From Paenibacillus lacisoli (lineage in GTDB: Bacteria > Bacillota > Bacilli > Paenibacillales > Paenibacillaceae), in contig NZ_JAUQTB010000001.1 of the NCBI RefSeq assembly GCF_030580655.1, positions 186,001 through 250,000 of the forward strand: a DNA stretch of 64,000 nt, written 5' to 3'. The translations under genes were made by a program, and so were the position numbers. This document shows positions 54,177 through 63,372 of this stretch, one piece after another (the first letter of the stretch is position 1; each line of letters starts with the position of its first letter). The notes under the pieces were generated by a model. It was not told where the DNA came from. It saw nothing but the letters and a program-made list of their open reading frames with translations, and did no database searches.

Positions 54177-55439
54177 ATGAGTGAAGTACATGTTAGCGAA
54201 GTACGGGCTAAGGCGGGCAAGGCCAGGGCAGCCAGCGTAGTGATGAACAGAATGACTACCGCGCAAAAAAATGCTGCATTGTCTGCCATGGCGGACGCAT
54301 TAATAACAGAGCAAAAGCTTATCCTGAGTGCGAATGAACAGGACCTCGATCATGGCCGGTCTCAAGGCACCTCTTCTTCCCTTCTGGATCGCCTGAAGCT
54401 GACACCTGAACGCATTAAGGATATGGCTGACGGCCTCCGCCAGGTTATCGAACTGCAGGATCCGGTCGGAGAAACCGTACAAACCATCCAACGTCCGAAC
54501 GGTCTGCACATTACTCAGATTCGTGTACCCTTAGGAGTAATCGGCATGATCTATGAAGCAAGACCTAATGTCACGGTGGATGCGGCAGGTCTCTGTCTCA
54601 AGACAGGCAATGCCGTTGTACTGCGCGGCGGTTCTGCTGCACTTTATTCCAATACGACAATTATTAATGTACTCCGCCAGGCGCTGCAGGCGACTGATAT
54701 TCCGCCTGAAGCATTGCAGCTGATTGAAGACAGCAACCGCTCTTCTGTCGATGAGATGCTGAAGCTGAATGATCTGCTCGACGTGATCATTCCCCGGGGC
54801 GGCAGCTCATTAATTCAGAATGTGGTACAGAATGCAACCGTTCCTGTTATTGAGACCGGAGCCGGGATCTGCCATACTTATCTCGATGCATCAGCTACAG
54901 TTGAAATGGCAGAAGCCATCAGCCTGAATGCGAAGGTACAGCGGCCCTCTGTATGCAACTCCATGGAAACCCTTCTCGTCCATCAAGATTATGCGGATCG
55001 CTATTTAACCGCCCTGGGCGAAACGTTCCGTAAAGCGGGCGTCGAGGTTAGGGGCTGTCAGCAGACGCAGCACATTTTGCCTTGGGCAGCAGCTGCTTCA
55101 GCTGAGGATTTTGCAACGGAGTACAATGACTATATTCTGAATGTTCGTATCGTTCAGAATCTGGACGAAGCACTCGAGCACATCAGCAAGTATGGAACCA
55201 GACATTCTGAATGTATTATTACTGAGAACACAGCACATGCCAACCGGTTCCTGCAGGAGGTGGATGCAGCTGCCGTCTATCATAATGCATCCACACGTTT
55301 CACGGACGGCTTTGAATTCGGATTTGGCGCAGAGATCGGCATAAGCACCCAGAAGCTGCATGCTCGGGGGCCCATGGGCCTGCCTGCACTCACTTCTACC
55401 AAATACCGTGTGCAGGGAAACGGCCAAATCCGCGGGTAA
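54177..55439 (+). CDS. proA: Gamma-glutamyl phosphate reductase
   Basis: This 420-residue protein is a full-length ProA of the aldehyde-dehydrogenase fold. Landmarks are PLGVIGMIYEARPNVTVDAA, LKTGNAVVLRGGSAA, DVIIPRGGSSLI, the catalytic cysteine in QRPSVCNSMETLL, and the C-terminal FTDGFEFGFGAEIGISTQ. It reduces glutamyl-5-phosphate to glutamate semialdehyde using NADPH. It lies 33 bases after proB and before proC, with ribosome site AAGGAGAGG. Confidence 0.97.
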   Translation: MSEVHVSEVRAKAGKARAASVVMNRMTTAQKNAALSAMADALITEQKLILSANEQDLDHGRSQGTSSSLLDRLKLTPERIKDMADGLRQVIELQDPVGETVQTIQRPNGLHITQIRVPLGVIGMIYEARPNVTVDAAGLCLKTGNAVVLRGGSAALYSNTTIINVLRQALQATDIPPEALQLIEDSNRSSVDEMLKLNDLLDVIIPRGGSSLIQNVVQNATVPVIETGAGICHTYLDASATVEMAEAISLNAKVQRPSVCNSMETLLVHQDYADRYLTALGETFRKAGVEVRGCQQTQHILPWAAAASAEDFATEYNDYILNVRIVQNLDEALEHISKYGTRHSECIITENTAHANRFLQEVDAAAVYHNASTRFTDGFEFGFGAEIGISTQKLHARGPMGLPALTSTKYRVQGNGQIRG

Positions 55440-55544
55440 AACCGGAGATTCAGACGATTTTAACAGGATTCGCGATACTTGGGCATGCTGTGCCAAAGAG
55501 AAAAATCACAGTATGCCGGACATCATCTAAGGGGGAAATTACAC

Positions 55545-56423
55545 ATGTGTGAATCGCAAACCAAAACCTTGATTCAGCAGCACATTACATTTTATGGAGC
55601 CGGAGCCATGGCCGAGGCCGTCGTTCGCGGTCTGATTGCCCGCCAGGTGGTTCGTCCTCAGGATATCAGCATGATGAACCGAAGCAATGTGAAGAGACTG
55701 GACGAGCTTCAGCAAAAATATGGGGTTCAGGTTCAACATAATGACGATGCCAAAATGGAGCTGCTCAAGCATTCACCTGTCATCGTGCTGGCCATGAAGC
55801 CTAAGGAAGCATCCGCTGCTATCAAAAAGCTGGCTCCTATCCTGTCCGATGATCAACTTATCATCTCCATGATTGCCGGTCTGACGATCCGGACGATCCA
55901 ATCCCTGCTGGGCAGGCCGCAAGCAGTAGCACGCACCATGCCCAACACTTCCAGTACGATCGGACTTGGAGCTACAGGCCTATCCCTCTCCAAGGAATTG
56001 ACTGCTGAACAGCGGCAGACCGTATTGACTATGTTCGAAGCAGTAGGCACTGTAACTGAAGTGGAAGAGGACAAGCTTGAGATTCTCACAGGTATTTCCG
56101 GCAGCGGTCCGGCTTACATCTATTACATGATGGAGGCCATGATGGCAGCAGGAATTCGCGGCGGCTTGACACCCGATCAATGCCGGGAACTGACGATCCA
56201 GACGGTCTTGGGCGCTGCACGTATGGTCCAGAAAACGGGGGAAGCTCCTTCTGCGCTCCGCGCGAAGGTGACTTCTCCGAATGGAGCAACGCAGGCAGCA
56301 CTTGAAAAGCTTGATGAAGGAGACTTCTTTGAGACGGTGATCTCGGCTGTTCATCGCTGTGCTGAACGTTCACGGGAAATGGGCGCTGCCCTAGTAGAGG
56401 TTCCATCAAGGGAAGAGTATTAG
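55545..56423 (+). CDS. proC: Pyrroline-5-carboxylate reductase
   Basis: The start is ATG at 55545 (MCESQTK), eight bases after AAGGGGGA; an open frame to 55479 has no ribosome site. The 292 residues include the NADPH-binding front ITFYGAGAMAEAVVRGL, LAMKPKEASAAIKKLAP, RTMPNTSSTIGLGATGL, and the C-terminal dimer domain ISGSGPAYIYYMMEAM and TSPNGATQAALEKL. It makes proline, so proBAC encodes the whole route from glutamate. It follows proA by 105 bases and is closed by a terminator. Confidence 0.95.
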   Translation: MCESQTKTLIQQHITFYGAGAMAEAVVRGLIARQVVRPQDISMMNRSNVKRLDELQQKYGVQVQHNDDAKMELLKHSPVIVLAMKPKEASAAIKKLAPILSDDQLIISMIAGLTIRTIQSLLGRPQAVARTMPNTSSTIGLGATGLSLSKELTAEQRQTVLTMFEAVGTVTEVEEDKLEILTGISGSGPAYIYYMMEAMMAAGIRGGLTPDQCRELTIQTVLGAARMVQKTGEAPSALRAKVTSPNGATQAALEKLDEGDFFETVISAVHRCAERSREMGAALVEVPSREEY

Positions 56424-56469
56424 ACCGGCTGCGGCTGTATATCGACAAATCTGTAAGTCCATCAATATT

Positions 56470-56506
56470 AAAATGACCGCTGCCTTCTAAAGGCAGCGGT
56501 CATTTT
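56470..56506. terminator. Bidirectional terminator after proC
   Basis: A perfect 17-bp inverted repeat (AAAATGACCGCTGCCTT and its complement) with a 3-base loop lies between proC and the convergent membrane-protein gene. Confidence 0.93.
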
Positions 56507-56579
56507 AGTATAGCTTTATGGCAATAGATCTTTCTCTAATGGCTATATCTAATGGTTTCTTTATCTGATCGTTCTTGAT

Positions 56580-57815
56580 CTAGTACTCATTCTTCCCGCT
56601 CCGCTTGAGCAGCCACAGCCCTCCACCTATCAGCAGTATAGAAATCATCACGGTATTTAAATACATATCGATCGTATAATAGAGCTGCAGATCCGGAAAA
56701 TGAGTATCCAGGTAAGGAACGACAAAACGGATCAAAATATAATATAAGCCAAGTGCCAGGAGCACCAAGCCGAGCATACGCTGTGAAACACGATTCATCC
56801 GGAAAACGGGCACATCTTGGGCAAGTCCCAGATCATAACGGCTGGCCTGCTGCATCCCATCAAAAAAACTGTAAAACCAGATCACCGGAATCAGGAACAA
56901 AAACAGCGTCAGCCGCAGCAGATCCAGAACATAAATACTGCCCAGGAACAGGGCCATCAGCTGTAACCCTCTTTTCTGCAGCCCCAGGTACATATGCCCT
57001 GCTCCGGGAAAAGCGGACAGTATCATTGCGAATACTTTGCTTCTGCGGCCGGTGCCTCGTCCCTGCTCCAATTGATCAAACAATGTACGGTCGTTAATCT
57101 GCTCCCCTGCCATACGGCGGTTTACAAGCTGAACAGCATCAAACATGCAGTAAAGCCAAAGAACCGGAAGGGCACACATGAATAGCAGTACGCTCTCTTC
57201 ACGGGTCAGAACTGCCACGAAAAGCAGCATCGTTCCCAGACCAAAAAAGGATACAAGAAAGGACATACCACGCTGCATCAGACCAAGATGGAAATGTCCA
57301 AGACCGGGTATTAACGAAAGCAGAATGGTGAAGAACCGTTCATTCTCCGTACCCGAAGCTGCCGGCTGGGCATACATCGGCGGCAAGCTGCTGCTAAGCC
57401 CGCCCTCCTGCCCGCTAACAAACGGATCCTGTTCGGGATTATAACCGGATTCGCCCCATGTCTGGCTATCTCCGCCAGTGTGGTGCTGCCATGGCATAGG
57501 CCCGGATGCCTGGCCATACGCATACTCTGCTTGAGGATAACCAGTTTGCCTTGGAAACCTTGAAGGCTCTCGCAGCAGAACAACGATCAGATCAACCATG
57601 CTGATACATCCCATGAAAAAGGCAAACAAAACGCCCAGCAGCAGCAGCTTATCTTCCCCGCTTAATACCAACAGGCCTGCCGCACCAAACAGAGAACCAA
57701 AAAACAATAGAGCATAAATAAAAGCTCGCCCTCTTTTTCCCCAATACAGATGTCCAAGACCCGGAATAAAATTGAGAACAAACGCCAGCAGCTTGCTGCG
57801 CATTGGTAAAGTCAT
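56580..57815 (-). CDS. Polytopic membrane protein with three PGxGH repeats
   Basis: ATG at 57815 (MTLPMRSK) is nine bases from AGG; ATG at 57824 is too close. The 411-residue protein is built of three repeats beginning at about residues 8, 161 and 261. Each starts with a helix ending in [IF]PG[LA]GH (18-22, 170-174, 270-274), then a [YH][LW]G...[KR]RG turn, hydrophobic helices and a closing aspartate-containing helix (SMVDLIVVLL, YCMFDAVQLV, YSFFDGMQQA). A Gly/Gln/Pro-rich loop of about 70 residues separates repeats 1 and 2, and a last membrane pair closes the chain. The pattern recalls TM2-type modules. It ends the ECF sigma operon, 26 bases after the anti-sigma gene. Function unknown. Confidence 0.75.
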   Translation of the reverse strand: MTLPMRSKLLAFVLNFIPGLGHLYWGKRGRAFIYALLFFGSLFGAAGLLVLSGEDKLLLLGVLFAFFMGCISMVDLIVVLLREPSRFPRQTGYPQAEYAYGQASGPMPWQHHTGGDSQTWGESGYNPEQDPFVSGQEGGLSSSLPPMYAQPAASGTENERFFTILLSLIPGLGHFHLGLMQRGMSFLVSFFGLGTMLLFVAVLTREESVLLFMCALPVLWLYCMFDAVQLVNRRMAGEQINDRTLFDQLEQGRGTGRRSKVFAMILSAFPGAGHMYLGLQKRGLQLMALFLGSIYVLDLLRLTLFLFLIPVIWFYSFFDGMQQASRYDLGLAQDVPVFRMNRVSQRMLGLVLLALGLYYILIRFVVPYLDTHFPDLQLYYTIDMYLNTVMISILLIGGGLWLLKRSGKNEY

Positions 57816-57841
57816 GTTAATCATCCTTTCTTCCTGCCCGG

Positions 57842-58276
57842 TCAGGGCTTTAATCGGTCCAGCCAGCTGACAGCCGCTTTCATGATCTGATCCGCCATAC
57901 CAGGTCCTTCAGAGGGTGCCGTTATCGTCCCTGTGTGCGGCAGCAGATTGTCCGCCAGCCCACTGGAGAAGAAGAAGATCATCAAGCACGCTGCAATAGC
58001 ATAATGAAATAGCGGATGGTCTACCCAGCGACGGTGCCGCGGCTTCTGATGAGGAAGCTCTACAGCCTCTACTGCCAGCATAATCCGGTCTGCAAAGTCG
58101 TCCGGGTTCGTCAGCACGGGAAGATCGTCCAGATCGTCCAGCTCATGGAGGAATTGTTCCAGATCGTAGTCGTCATGCAGCAGCCGCTCCTCCATTTCTC
58201 TCTCTACGTGAGGCGGAGGGCCGCCTGTTATGTAGCTCTTCCATATTTCTTTATCTTTGTTACTGCAGTCGCTCAT
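57842..58276 (-). CDS. Membrane-anchored anti-sigma factor
   Basis: ATG at 58276 overlaps the sigma factor stop (ATGA) and has AGGAGG seven bases upstream; ATG at 58282 is possible but worse spaced. The 144 residues have a cytoplasmic part of about 95 (KDKEIWKSYITGGPPPHVER, an acidic helix with LEQFLHELDDLDDL), one membrane helix (about 98-116, HYAIAACLMIFFFSSGLA) and a short outside tail. No zinc-binding HxxxCxxC motif is seen. Position and topology make it the likely anti-sigma factor for the sigma encoded just upstream, by analogy with RsiW/RsiX. Confidence 0.82.
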   Translation of the reverse strand: MSDCSNKDKEIWKSYITGGPPPHVEREMEERLLHDDYDLEQFLHELDDLDDLPVLTNPDDFADRIMLAVEAVELPHQKPRHRRWVDHPLFHYAIAACLMIFFFSSGLADNLLPHTGTITAPSEGPGMADQIMKAAVSWLDRLKP

Positions 58277-58875
58277 ATCCATTCCTCCTCCTTCCAATGC
58301 TCCCGGATCCACTGTCTGGCCCGGTATAATCTCGATTCTACAGTCTTTGCAGCGACCTCAAGCTCGATAGAAATTTGATCATAACCTTTGCCTTCCAGAT
58401 AAAACGCGGTAATGATCTCTCTGTGTTTGGGAGGAAGCTCCTCCACCCGTCTTCGGATTTCATCATGATGTTCGCTGCGCACCAGTTGGGCCAGCACATC
58501 CGGCTCATCAGAACGAAGGGTCGCTTCCAGCAGCGTCTGATCGAATTCCACATTGTTTGCTGTCTGCCGTGCTTTCTTGCGCTTTGCATCTATGGCCTTA
58601 TGAAGAGCAATGCGAGAAATCCAGGTTTTAAATCCTTCATTACGGTATTGGGGGAGAGATTTATACACTTGAATCAGGGCCTCCTGGGCAGCATCTTCCG
58701 CCTCTTTCGCATCATGCAGTACAGAATAAGCTACATGATAAATATGATTGCTGTACATCTCGACCAGCTCACGAAATTTACTACGGTCCCCCTGCAAAAT
58801 TTGTTGAATCAAAGCAGCATGTTCAATTGCTCTCCCCTCCTTCCCGTTCATATAGACGATAAGAATTTCATGCAC
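58273..58875 (-). CDS. ECF-type RNA polymerase sigma factor
   Basis: This sigma factor of up to 200 residues has region 2 (RELVEMYSNHIYHVAYSVLH, DAAQEALIQVYKSLPQYRNE, FKTWISRIALHKAIDAKRKK) and region 4 (RRRVEELPPKHREIITAFYL, GYDQISIELEVAAKTVESRLY), close to Bacillus SigW/SigV-type ECF factors. The start is unclear: GTG at 58875 and ATG at 58851 lack ribosome sites, whereas a strong AAGGAGGGGAG lies eight bases before an in-frame ATT (58827). Its stop overlaps the anti-sigma start. It probably drives its own operon and envelope-stress genes. Confidence 0.92.
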   Translation of the reverse strand: MHEILIVYMNGKEGRAIEHAALIQQILQGDRSKFRELVEMYSNHIYHVAYSVLHDAKEAEDAAQEALIQVYKSLPQYRNEGFKTWISRIALHKAIDAKRKKARQTANNVEFDQTLLEATLRSDEPDVLAQLVRSEHHDEIRRRVEELPPKHREIITAFYLEGKGYDQISIELEVAAKTVESRLYRARQWIREHWKEEEWI

Positions 58876-58953
58876 CCCTGCATTTAATAATAAAATATGA
58901 ATTTATTTTTCATTTTTATAAATGAAAAAAGTGGAATGCGGAAAAGTGGATGC

Positions 58954-58994
58954 AAAAAAAGCTGCCCCGGGCATAAAATGCCTCAGGACAGCTT
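58954..58994 (-). terminator. Terminator after dnaD
   Basis: On the minus strand AAGCTGTCC pairs with GGGGCAGCTT within a longer hairpin and is followed by seven T. It closes asnS-dnaD just before the sigma operon. Confidence 0.87.
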
Positions 58995-59006
58995 CTCCCG
59001 CAGGAA

Positions 59007-59717
59007 CTAACCACGACCCCCGGTTCGGAAACGCTGAGCGTACGCTTTGACTTCTTCAGCCGTGCGCAGCCGGTTACGGCTCCATTCCAGAAGGATACGG
59101 TCAATATATCTAAAATGAACTTTGCCCGCAAATACTGCCTCTTTCAGAGCAAGAAGAATCAATTCTTCGGGATAACGGTCCTGATCAACCCAGCCGGAAA
59201 TGGATTCATACTCCATTGGAGACAAAGGACGACCGAACTCCTTCTCGAAAATCGTAAAAATATTCTTCTCCTCTTCCTTCGGCTCCTCTAACCAGCTGTT
59301 GGTCTGCGGAGATGACACAGAAACCGTCTTGCGGGATTGCTGTTCCTTGAGCAGGTACCTGCCCAACTCGGTATAAAGCCCAGAGAGATTGTAGCGTTCA
59401 TAATGAATGCCGCGCTGCTCGTCCAGTTCCATATCAATGCTGATCAGCTTCTCCCGAATCAGTCTCTGAACCGCCTTTGCAATAACATCCGGTGCTGCTC
59501 CCATCCGCTGCTGCAGCTCATCCAGAGTGGGAAACTCATTCTGCTCCATTTGCTTGAAGGACAGCAGCTGGATCAGCAGGAGAACTTCAATATCGCTGAG
59601 TTCAAGCTGACGATAATACTTCAGCAGAACGTAAGGAATGCTGGCCATGCCTGCTTCAAGCGCCACAGACGCGCCGCGTACAGCTTCGTCTGCAGCAGTA
59701 TGCTTAGGTTCCCTCAT
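59007..59717 (-). CDS. dnaD: DnaD-family replication initiation protein
   Basis: This 236-residue protein has the N-terminal winged-helix DnaD domain (SIPYVLLKYYRQLELSDIEV, LQQRMGAAPDVIAKAVQRLI) and a C-terminal DnaB/DnaD DDBH2 domain (IFTIFEKEFGRPLSPMEYES, YPEELILLALKEAV). DnaD helps load the replicative helicase during initiation and restart at the origin and at PriA sites. Its ATG lies three bases after the asnS stop with no ribosome site, so it is translationally coupled to asnS, the same order as in Bacillus. nth, which follows dnaD in Bacillus, is elsewhere in this window. Confidence 0.94.
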   Translation of the reverse strand: MREPKHTAADEAVRGASVALEAGMASIPYVLLKYYRQLELSDIEVLLLIQLLSFKQMEQNEFPTLDELQQRMGAAPDVIAKAVQRLIREKLISIDMELDEQRGIHYERYNLSGLYTELGRYLLKEQQSRKTVSVSSPQTNSWLEEPKEEEKNIFTIFEKEFGRPLSPMEYESISGWVDQDRYPEELILLALKEAVFAGKVHFRYIDRILLEWSRNRLRTAEEVKAYAQRFRTGGRG

Positions 59718-59720
59718 GAA

Positions 59721-61016
59721 TTAAGGGTACAGACGGTAGAGCATACGCGGGAATGGAATGGTCTCACGAACATGATCCAATCCGCAAATCCATGCTACCG
59801 TACGCTCCAGACCGAGACCGAATCCGGAATGTGGTACGGAACCGTATGTCCGCAGGTCCATATACCATTGGTAAGCATCCGGCGACAGATCGTGCTCCTG
59901 GAAGCGCTGCTGCATCAGTTCAGGATCATCAATACGCTGGGATCCGCCGATAATTTCCCCGTATCCTTCAGGTGCGATCATATCAGCACACAAAACGACT
60001 TCAGGACGGTTCGGATCAGGCTTCATATAGAAGGCTTTAATTCCGGCAGGATAGTGGGTGATAAAGACAGGCTTATCATACTTGCCAGCGATCGCAGTCT
60101 CATGCGGTGCACCAAAATCCTCACCCCATGGGATCTCAAAGCCTTCCTGATTGAGGAACTCAATCGCCTCATCATAGGTAATGCGAGGGAATGGCGCCTG
60201 AATCTGTTCCAGCTTGGATACGTCACGTCCGATCGCTTCCAGCTCTTTGCGGCAGTTTTTGACAACAGACTGTACCACGAAGCTGATGAACTGCTCCTGC
60301 ACACGCAGGCTCTCTTCATGATCCGTAAACGCCATTTCCGGCTCGATCATCCAGAATTCAATCAGATGGCGGCGCGTTTTGGATTTCTCGGCACGGAACG
60401 TAGGTCCGAAGGAATATACCTTGCCCAGTGCCATGGCAGCAGCTTCCATATACAGCTGGCCGCTCTGGGTTAAATATGCATCCTCATCAAAGTATTTGAT
60501 GTGGAACAGTTCAGTCGTTCCTTCAGCAGAGGACGGAGTCAGGATTGGCGGATCTACCAGCGTAAATCCATTCTCGTCAAAGAACTGCTGTACAGCACGG
60601 ATAATCTCTGCACGAACCAAAAGAATTGCACGCTGCTTGGAAGAACGCAGCCACAGATGGCGATGGTCCATCAGAAAGTCAACACCATGCTCTTTTGGTG
60701 TAATAGGATAATTTTCAGTCAAATGAATAATTTCAATCCCGGTTACCGTCAGCTCAAATCCGGACTGACTACGGGGTTCTTCACGAACAACTCCTGTCAC
60801 ATACAGGGAGCTTTCCTGGGTCAGGCTTTTTGCATCGTTCCATACTTCTTCCGGCACCTCGCTTTTGACAACGACACCCTGAATGTAGCCAGTACCATCA
60901 CGAAGCTGCAGGAATTGAATTTTACCGCTGGAACGCTTGTTGTTGATCCACGCGCCGATGGTTACTGTCTCACCGACATGCTGATTCACATCGCGAATCA
61001 CACTTTTAGTGGCCAT
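59721..61016 (-). CDS. asnS: Asparaginyl-tRNA synthetase
   Basis: This 431-residue class II synthetase has an N-terminal OB-fold anticodon domain ([20 protein letters not shown]) and a catalytic domain with motif 2 ([20 protein letters not shown]) and motif 3 ([15 protein letters not shown]). Its length and the short OB domain fit AsnRS, and the dnaD partner agrees. It charges tRNA-Asn. I see no T-box core in the 126 bases upstream; a hairpin there may be a terminator of ackA. Confidence 0.95.
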   Translation of the reverse strand: MATKSVIRDVNQHVGETVTIGAWINNKRSSGKIQFLQLRDGTGYIQGVVVKSEVPEEVWNDAKSLTQESSLYVTGVVREEPRSQSGFELTVTGIEIIHLTENYPITPKEHGVDFLMDHRHLWLRSSKQRAILLVRAEIIRAVQQFFDENGFTLVDPPILTPSSAEGTTELFHIKYFDEDAYLTQSGQLYMEAAAMALGKVYSFGPTFRAEKSKTRRHLIEFWMIEPEMAFTDHEESLRVQEQFISFVVQSVVKNCRKELEAIGRDVSKLEQIQAPFPRITYDEAIEFLNQEGFEIPWGEDFGAPHETAIAGKYDKPVFITHYPAGIKAFYMKPDPNRPEVVLCADMIAPEGYGEIIGGSQRIDDPELMQQRFQEHDLSPDAYQWYMDLRTYGSVPHSGFGLGLERTVAWICGLDHVRETIPFPRMLYRLYP

Positions 61017-61046
61017 GCCTAAATCTCTCCTTATTCTGCAAACAAA

Positions 61047-61069
61047 CAGCCGTCCCGATGGGAAGGCTG
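61047..61069 (-). terminator. Possible terminator between ackA and asnS
   Basis: On the minus strand CAGCCTTCCC and GGGACGGCTG form a short hairpin followed by TTTGTTTG. It lies between the ackA stop and the asnS ribosome site; it could equally be an attenuator. Confidence 0.45.
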
Positions 61070-61142
61070 CTCGCTGCAGCCGGCAAAGTGCCGGACCAAA
61101 TTTTAATCATAATGTGTTCAATAGCCGAACAGAGCAATTATA

Positions 61143-62360
61143 TCATGAATTGGTACTGTTCTGCTCCTGTACTAGACGGAAAGTATCGCGTGCGATTACC
61201 AGCTCTTCATTGGTTGGAATAACCAGCACTTCTACCTTCGAATTAGCCGTCGAGATGCGGCGCGGTTCACGGGAACGTACTGCGTTCAACGCTTCATCTA
61301 CATCGACGCCCAGATAAGACAGGTTCTCGCAGACACGCTGGCGAACAACCACAGAGTTTTCGCCTACACCTGCCGTAAAGACAATCACGTCTACACCGTT
61401 CATGGCAGCCGCATAAGAGCCGATGTATTTACGCAGACGATATTCGTACATTTCGAAAGCCAGCGTGGAATTCGGTTCACCCGCAGCCATGCCATCGGTA
61501 ATATCGCGCATATCTGAGCTAACACCGGAAATAGCGAGCAGACCACTGTGCTTGTTCAGCATGGAGTTCACTTCGTTAATGGTCAGATCTTCCTTGTTCA
61601 TGACGAATGGAACAACCGCTGGATCGAGGTCACCACTGCGTGTACCCATCATCAAACCTTCCAGCGGTGTAAGCCCCATGGAAGTGTCGACTGATTCGCC
61701 GTTCTGTATCGCTGTCAGACTGCCGCCATTACCGATATGGCAGGTAATAATCTTGAGATCCTCCAACGGACGGTTCAGGAACTCGGCAGCTTTTTGGCTG
61801 ACATAATAATGGGATGTGCCATGGAAGCCGTAGCGGCGAACCCGGTACTTCTTGTAGAGAACACGCGGAATGGCGTACAAATAAGCCTTCTCCGGCATGG
61901 TCTGATGGAAGGCGGTATCAAAGACAACAACCTGTGGAACATTCGGCATGTTAATTTCTGCGGCGCTAATCCCCATCATGCAGGCAGGATTATGCAGAGG
62001 AGCCAGATCGAACAGACGACGAATTTCAGACTTTGCTTCCTGTGTTACAATGGCTGAACCTTTGAATGCCTCACCTCCGTGCACGACACGGTGACCGACA
62101 GCCTGAATCTCATCAACCGATTGCAGTACACCATGCTCTTTATGTACCAGCATGTCGAGGACTTTACGAATCGCTGTCGTATGCTCCAGAATTTCACTCA
62201 CTTCACTGATTTCCTGGCCGCCTGTCGGCTCGTGGTTCAGAATGGAGGAATCCATACCGATCCGCTCGACTAGACCTTTGGCCAGAACGGCTTCAGTCGT
62301 CATATCATACAGCTGATATTTCAGGGAAGAACTTCCCGCGTTAATTACTAGAATTTTCAT
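61143..62360 (-). CDS. ackA: Acetate kinase
   Basis: This 405-residue enzyme has the first acetokinase signature NAGSSSLKYQLYDM at the front and the second GYRFHGTSHYYV-like region (RRYGFHGTSHYYVS), plus GLMMGTRSGDLDP and VFTAGVGENSVVVR. It interconverts acetyl phosphate with ADP and acetate with ATP. Length and motifs fit acetate kinase and not butyrate kinase. It starts in an ATGA overlap with the upstream 3-hydroxyacyl-CoA dehydrogenase gene. The usual partner pta is not in this window. Confidence 0.96.
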   Translation of the reverse strand: MKILVINAGSSSLKYQLYDMTTEAVLAKGLVERIGMDSSILNHEPTGGQEISEVSEILEHTTAIRKVLDMLVHKEHGVLQSVDEIQAVGHRVVHGGEAFKGSAIVTQEAKSEIRRLFDLAPLHNPACMMGISAAEINMPNVPQVVVFDTAFHQTMPEKAYLYAIPRVLYKKYRVRRYGFHGTSHYYVSQKAAEFLNRPLEDLKIITCHIGNGGSLTAIQNGESVDTSMGLTPLEGLMMGTRSGDLDPAVVPFVMNKEDLTINEVNSMLNKHSGLLAISGVSSDMRDITDGMAAGEPNSTLAFEMYEYRLRKYIGSYAAAMNGVDVIVFTAGVGENSVVVRQRVCENLSYLGVDVDEALNAVRSREPRRISTANSKVEVLVIPTNEELVIARDTFRLVQEQNSTNS

Positions 62361-63229
62361 ACCCGGTCACCATCCTTGTCATACTTGAAGAAGCCTTCGC
62401 CCGATTTCACGCCGAGATTGCCCGCGCGGACCATTTTCTTCAGCACGATGGAAGGACGATATTTCAATTCACCAAACTCGCGGAACATGCGTTCAAGAGC
62501 CGCGAGAACGGAATCCAGGCCAAAGCGGTCCGCCATCTCAAGCGGTCCGTATTGGAAGTTGTATCCCAGTCGCATAGCATCGTCAATATCTTCAGCAGAC
62601 GCCACACCTTCCTGCAGAACGTGCGCAGCTTCATTAATCAAAATACAAATAACCCGGCTTGTCACAAATCCTGGGGATTCGTATACCATAACACCCTTTT
62701 TCTCTACTACATCCTCGACAAACGTCTTGGTGTTCTCAAAAGTTGCATCCGACGTCTTTAAACCACGGATAATTTCAACCAGATCAATGCGGGATACCGG
62801 ATAAATAAAGTGCAGGCCGATCACACGCTCTGGATACATGGTAGAGCTCGCAAGCTCGGTCAAGCTGAGTGTGGATGTATTGCTGGCCAGAATAATATTG
62901 CTGTTGCAAACCTGGTCCAGCTGGTGGAAAACTTCTTTTTTCAAAGACAGATCTTCCGTAATGGTCTCAATGACCATATCGCTTGTACCAAGCTCTGCGA
63001 AATGAGTTACTTTATGAATTCTGGAGAGAATCAGTTTCTTCTCAGCCTGAGTAATCGCCCATTTCTCCATTTTTTTGTCGAGACTGGTCTCGATCATATT
63101 GTAAGCCCGCTCCAGCTTCTCTGCATTTTCTTCTACGAGCAGGACGTCAATGCCTTTGCCAGCCAGCATTTCGGCAATGCCTTGTCCCATGGTACCGCCG
63201 CCGATGACGCCAATCTTTTTGTATTGCAT
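62357..63229 (-). CDS. hbd: 3-hydroxyacyl-CoA (3-hydroxybutyryl-CoA) dehydrogenase
   Basis: This 290-residue protein has a NAD-binding front (GVIGGGTMGQGIAEMLAGKG), the catalytic region with SNTSTLSLTELA and GLHFIYPVSRIDLVEII, and a C-terminal dimer domain (GYNFQYGPLEMADRFGLDSV). It interconverts 3-hydroxyacyl-CoA and 3-oxoacyl-CoA with NAD(P). The size matches short-chain enzymes of butanoate or phenylacetate metabolism. Translational coupling to ackA suggests a joint role in acyl-CoA or overflow metabolism, but no other gene of that pathway is present. Confidence 0.93.
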   Translation of the reverse strand: MQYKKIGVIGGGTMGQGIAEMLAGKGIDVLLVEENAEKLERAYNMIETSLDKKMEKWAITQAEKKLILSRIHKVTHFAELGTSDMVIETITEDLSLKKEVFHQLDQVCNSNIILASNTSTLSLTELASSTMYPERVIGLHFIYPVSRIDLVEIIRGLKTSDATFENTKTFVEDVVEKKGVMVYESPGFVTSRVICILINEAAHVLQEGVASAEDIDDAMRLGYNFQYGPLEMADRFGLDSVLAALERMFREFGELKYRPSIVLKKMVRAGNLGVKSGEGFFKYDKDGDRV

Positions 63230-63336
63230 CGTTTCTACTCCATCCCTTCCTGGTCTCTACATATATTGTATCCCTCTTGTCGAAAAATACAGCTTTATGA
63301 CCCAATAGATAATAATATCTTAGCACGGCCAAAATG

Positions 63337-63372
63337 TAAAAAAAAATAACCAGCATAAAGAATTATGCTGGT
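63337..63372 (-). terminator. Terminator overlapping the FtsH-like stop codon
   Basis: On the minus strand ACCAGCATAA pairs with TTATGCTGGT and a long T-tract follows. The TAA stop codon of the protease gene (63363-63365) is part of the stem. Confidence 0.88.

Noticed and set aside
58906..58929. A/T inverted repeat TTTTTCATTT/AAATGAAAAA before the sigma gene
   Set aside because: It is low complexity in an A/T-rich stretch and has no ECF-type promoter around it; chance symmetry cannot be excluded.
59337..60473. Open + strand frame of 378 codons opposite asnS and dnaD
   Set aside because: It has no ribosome site or family pattern, and crosses two certain minus-strand genes; antisense shadow.
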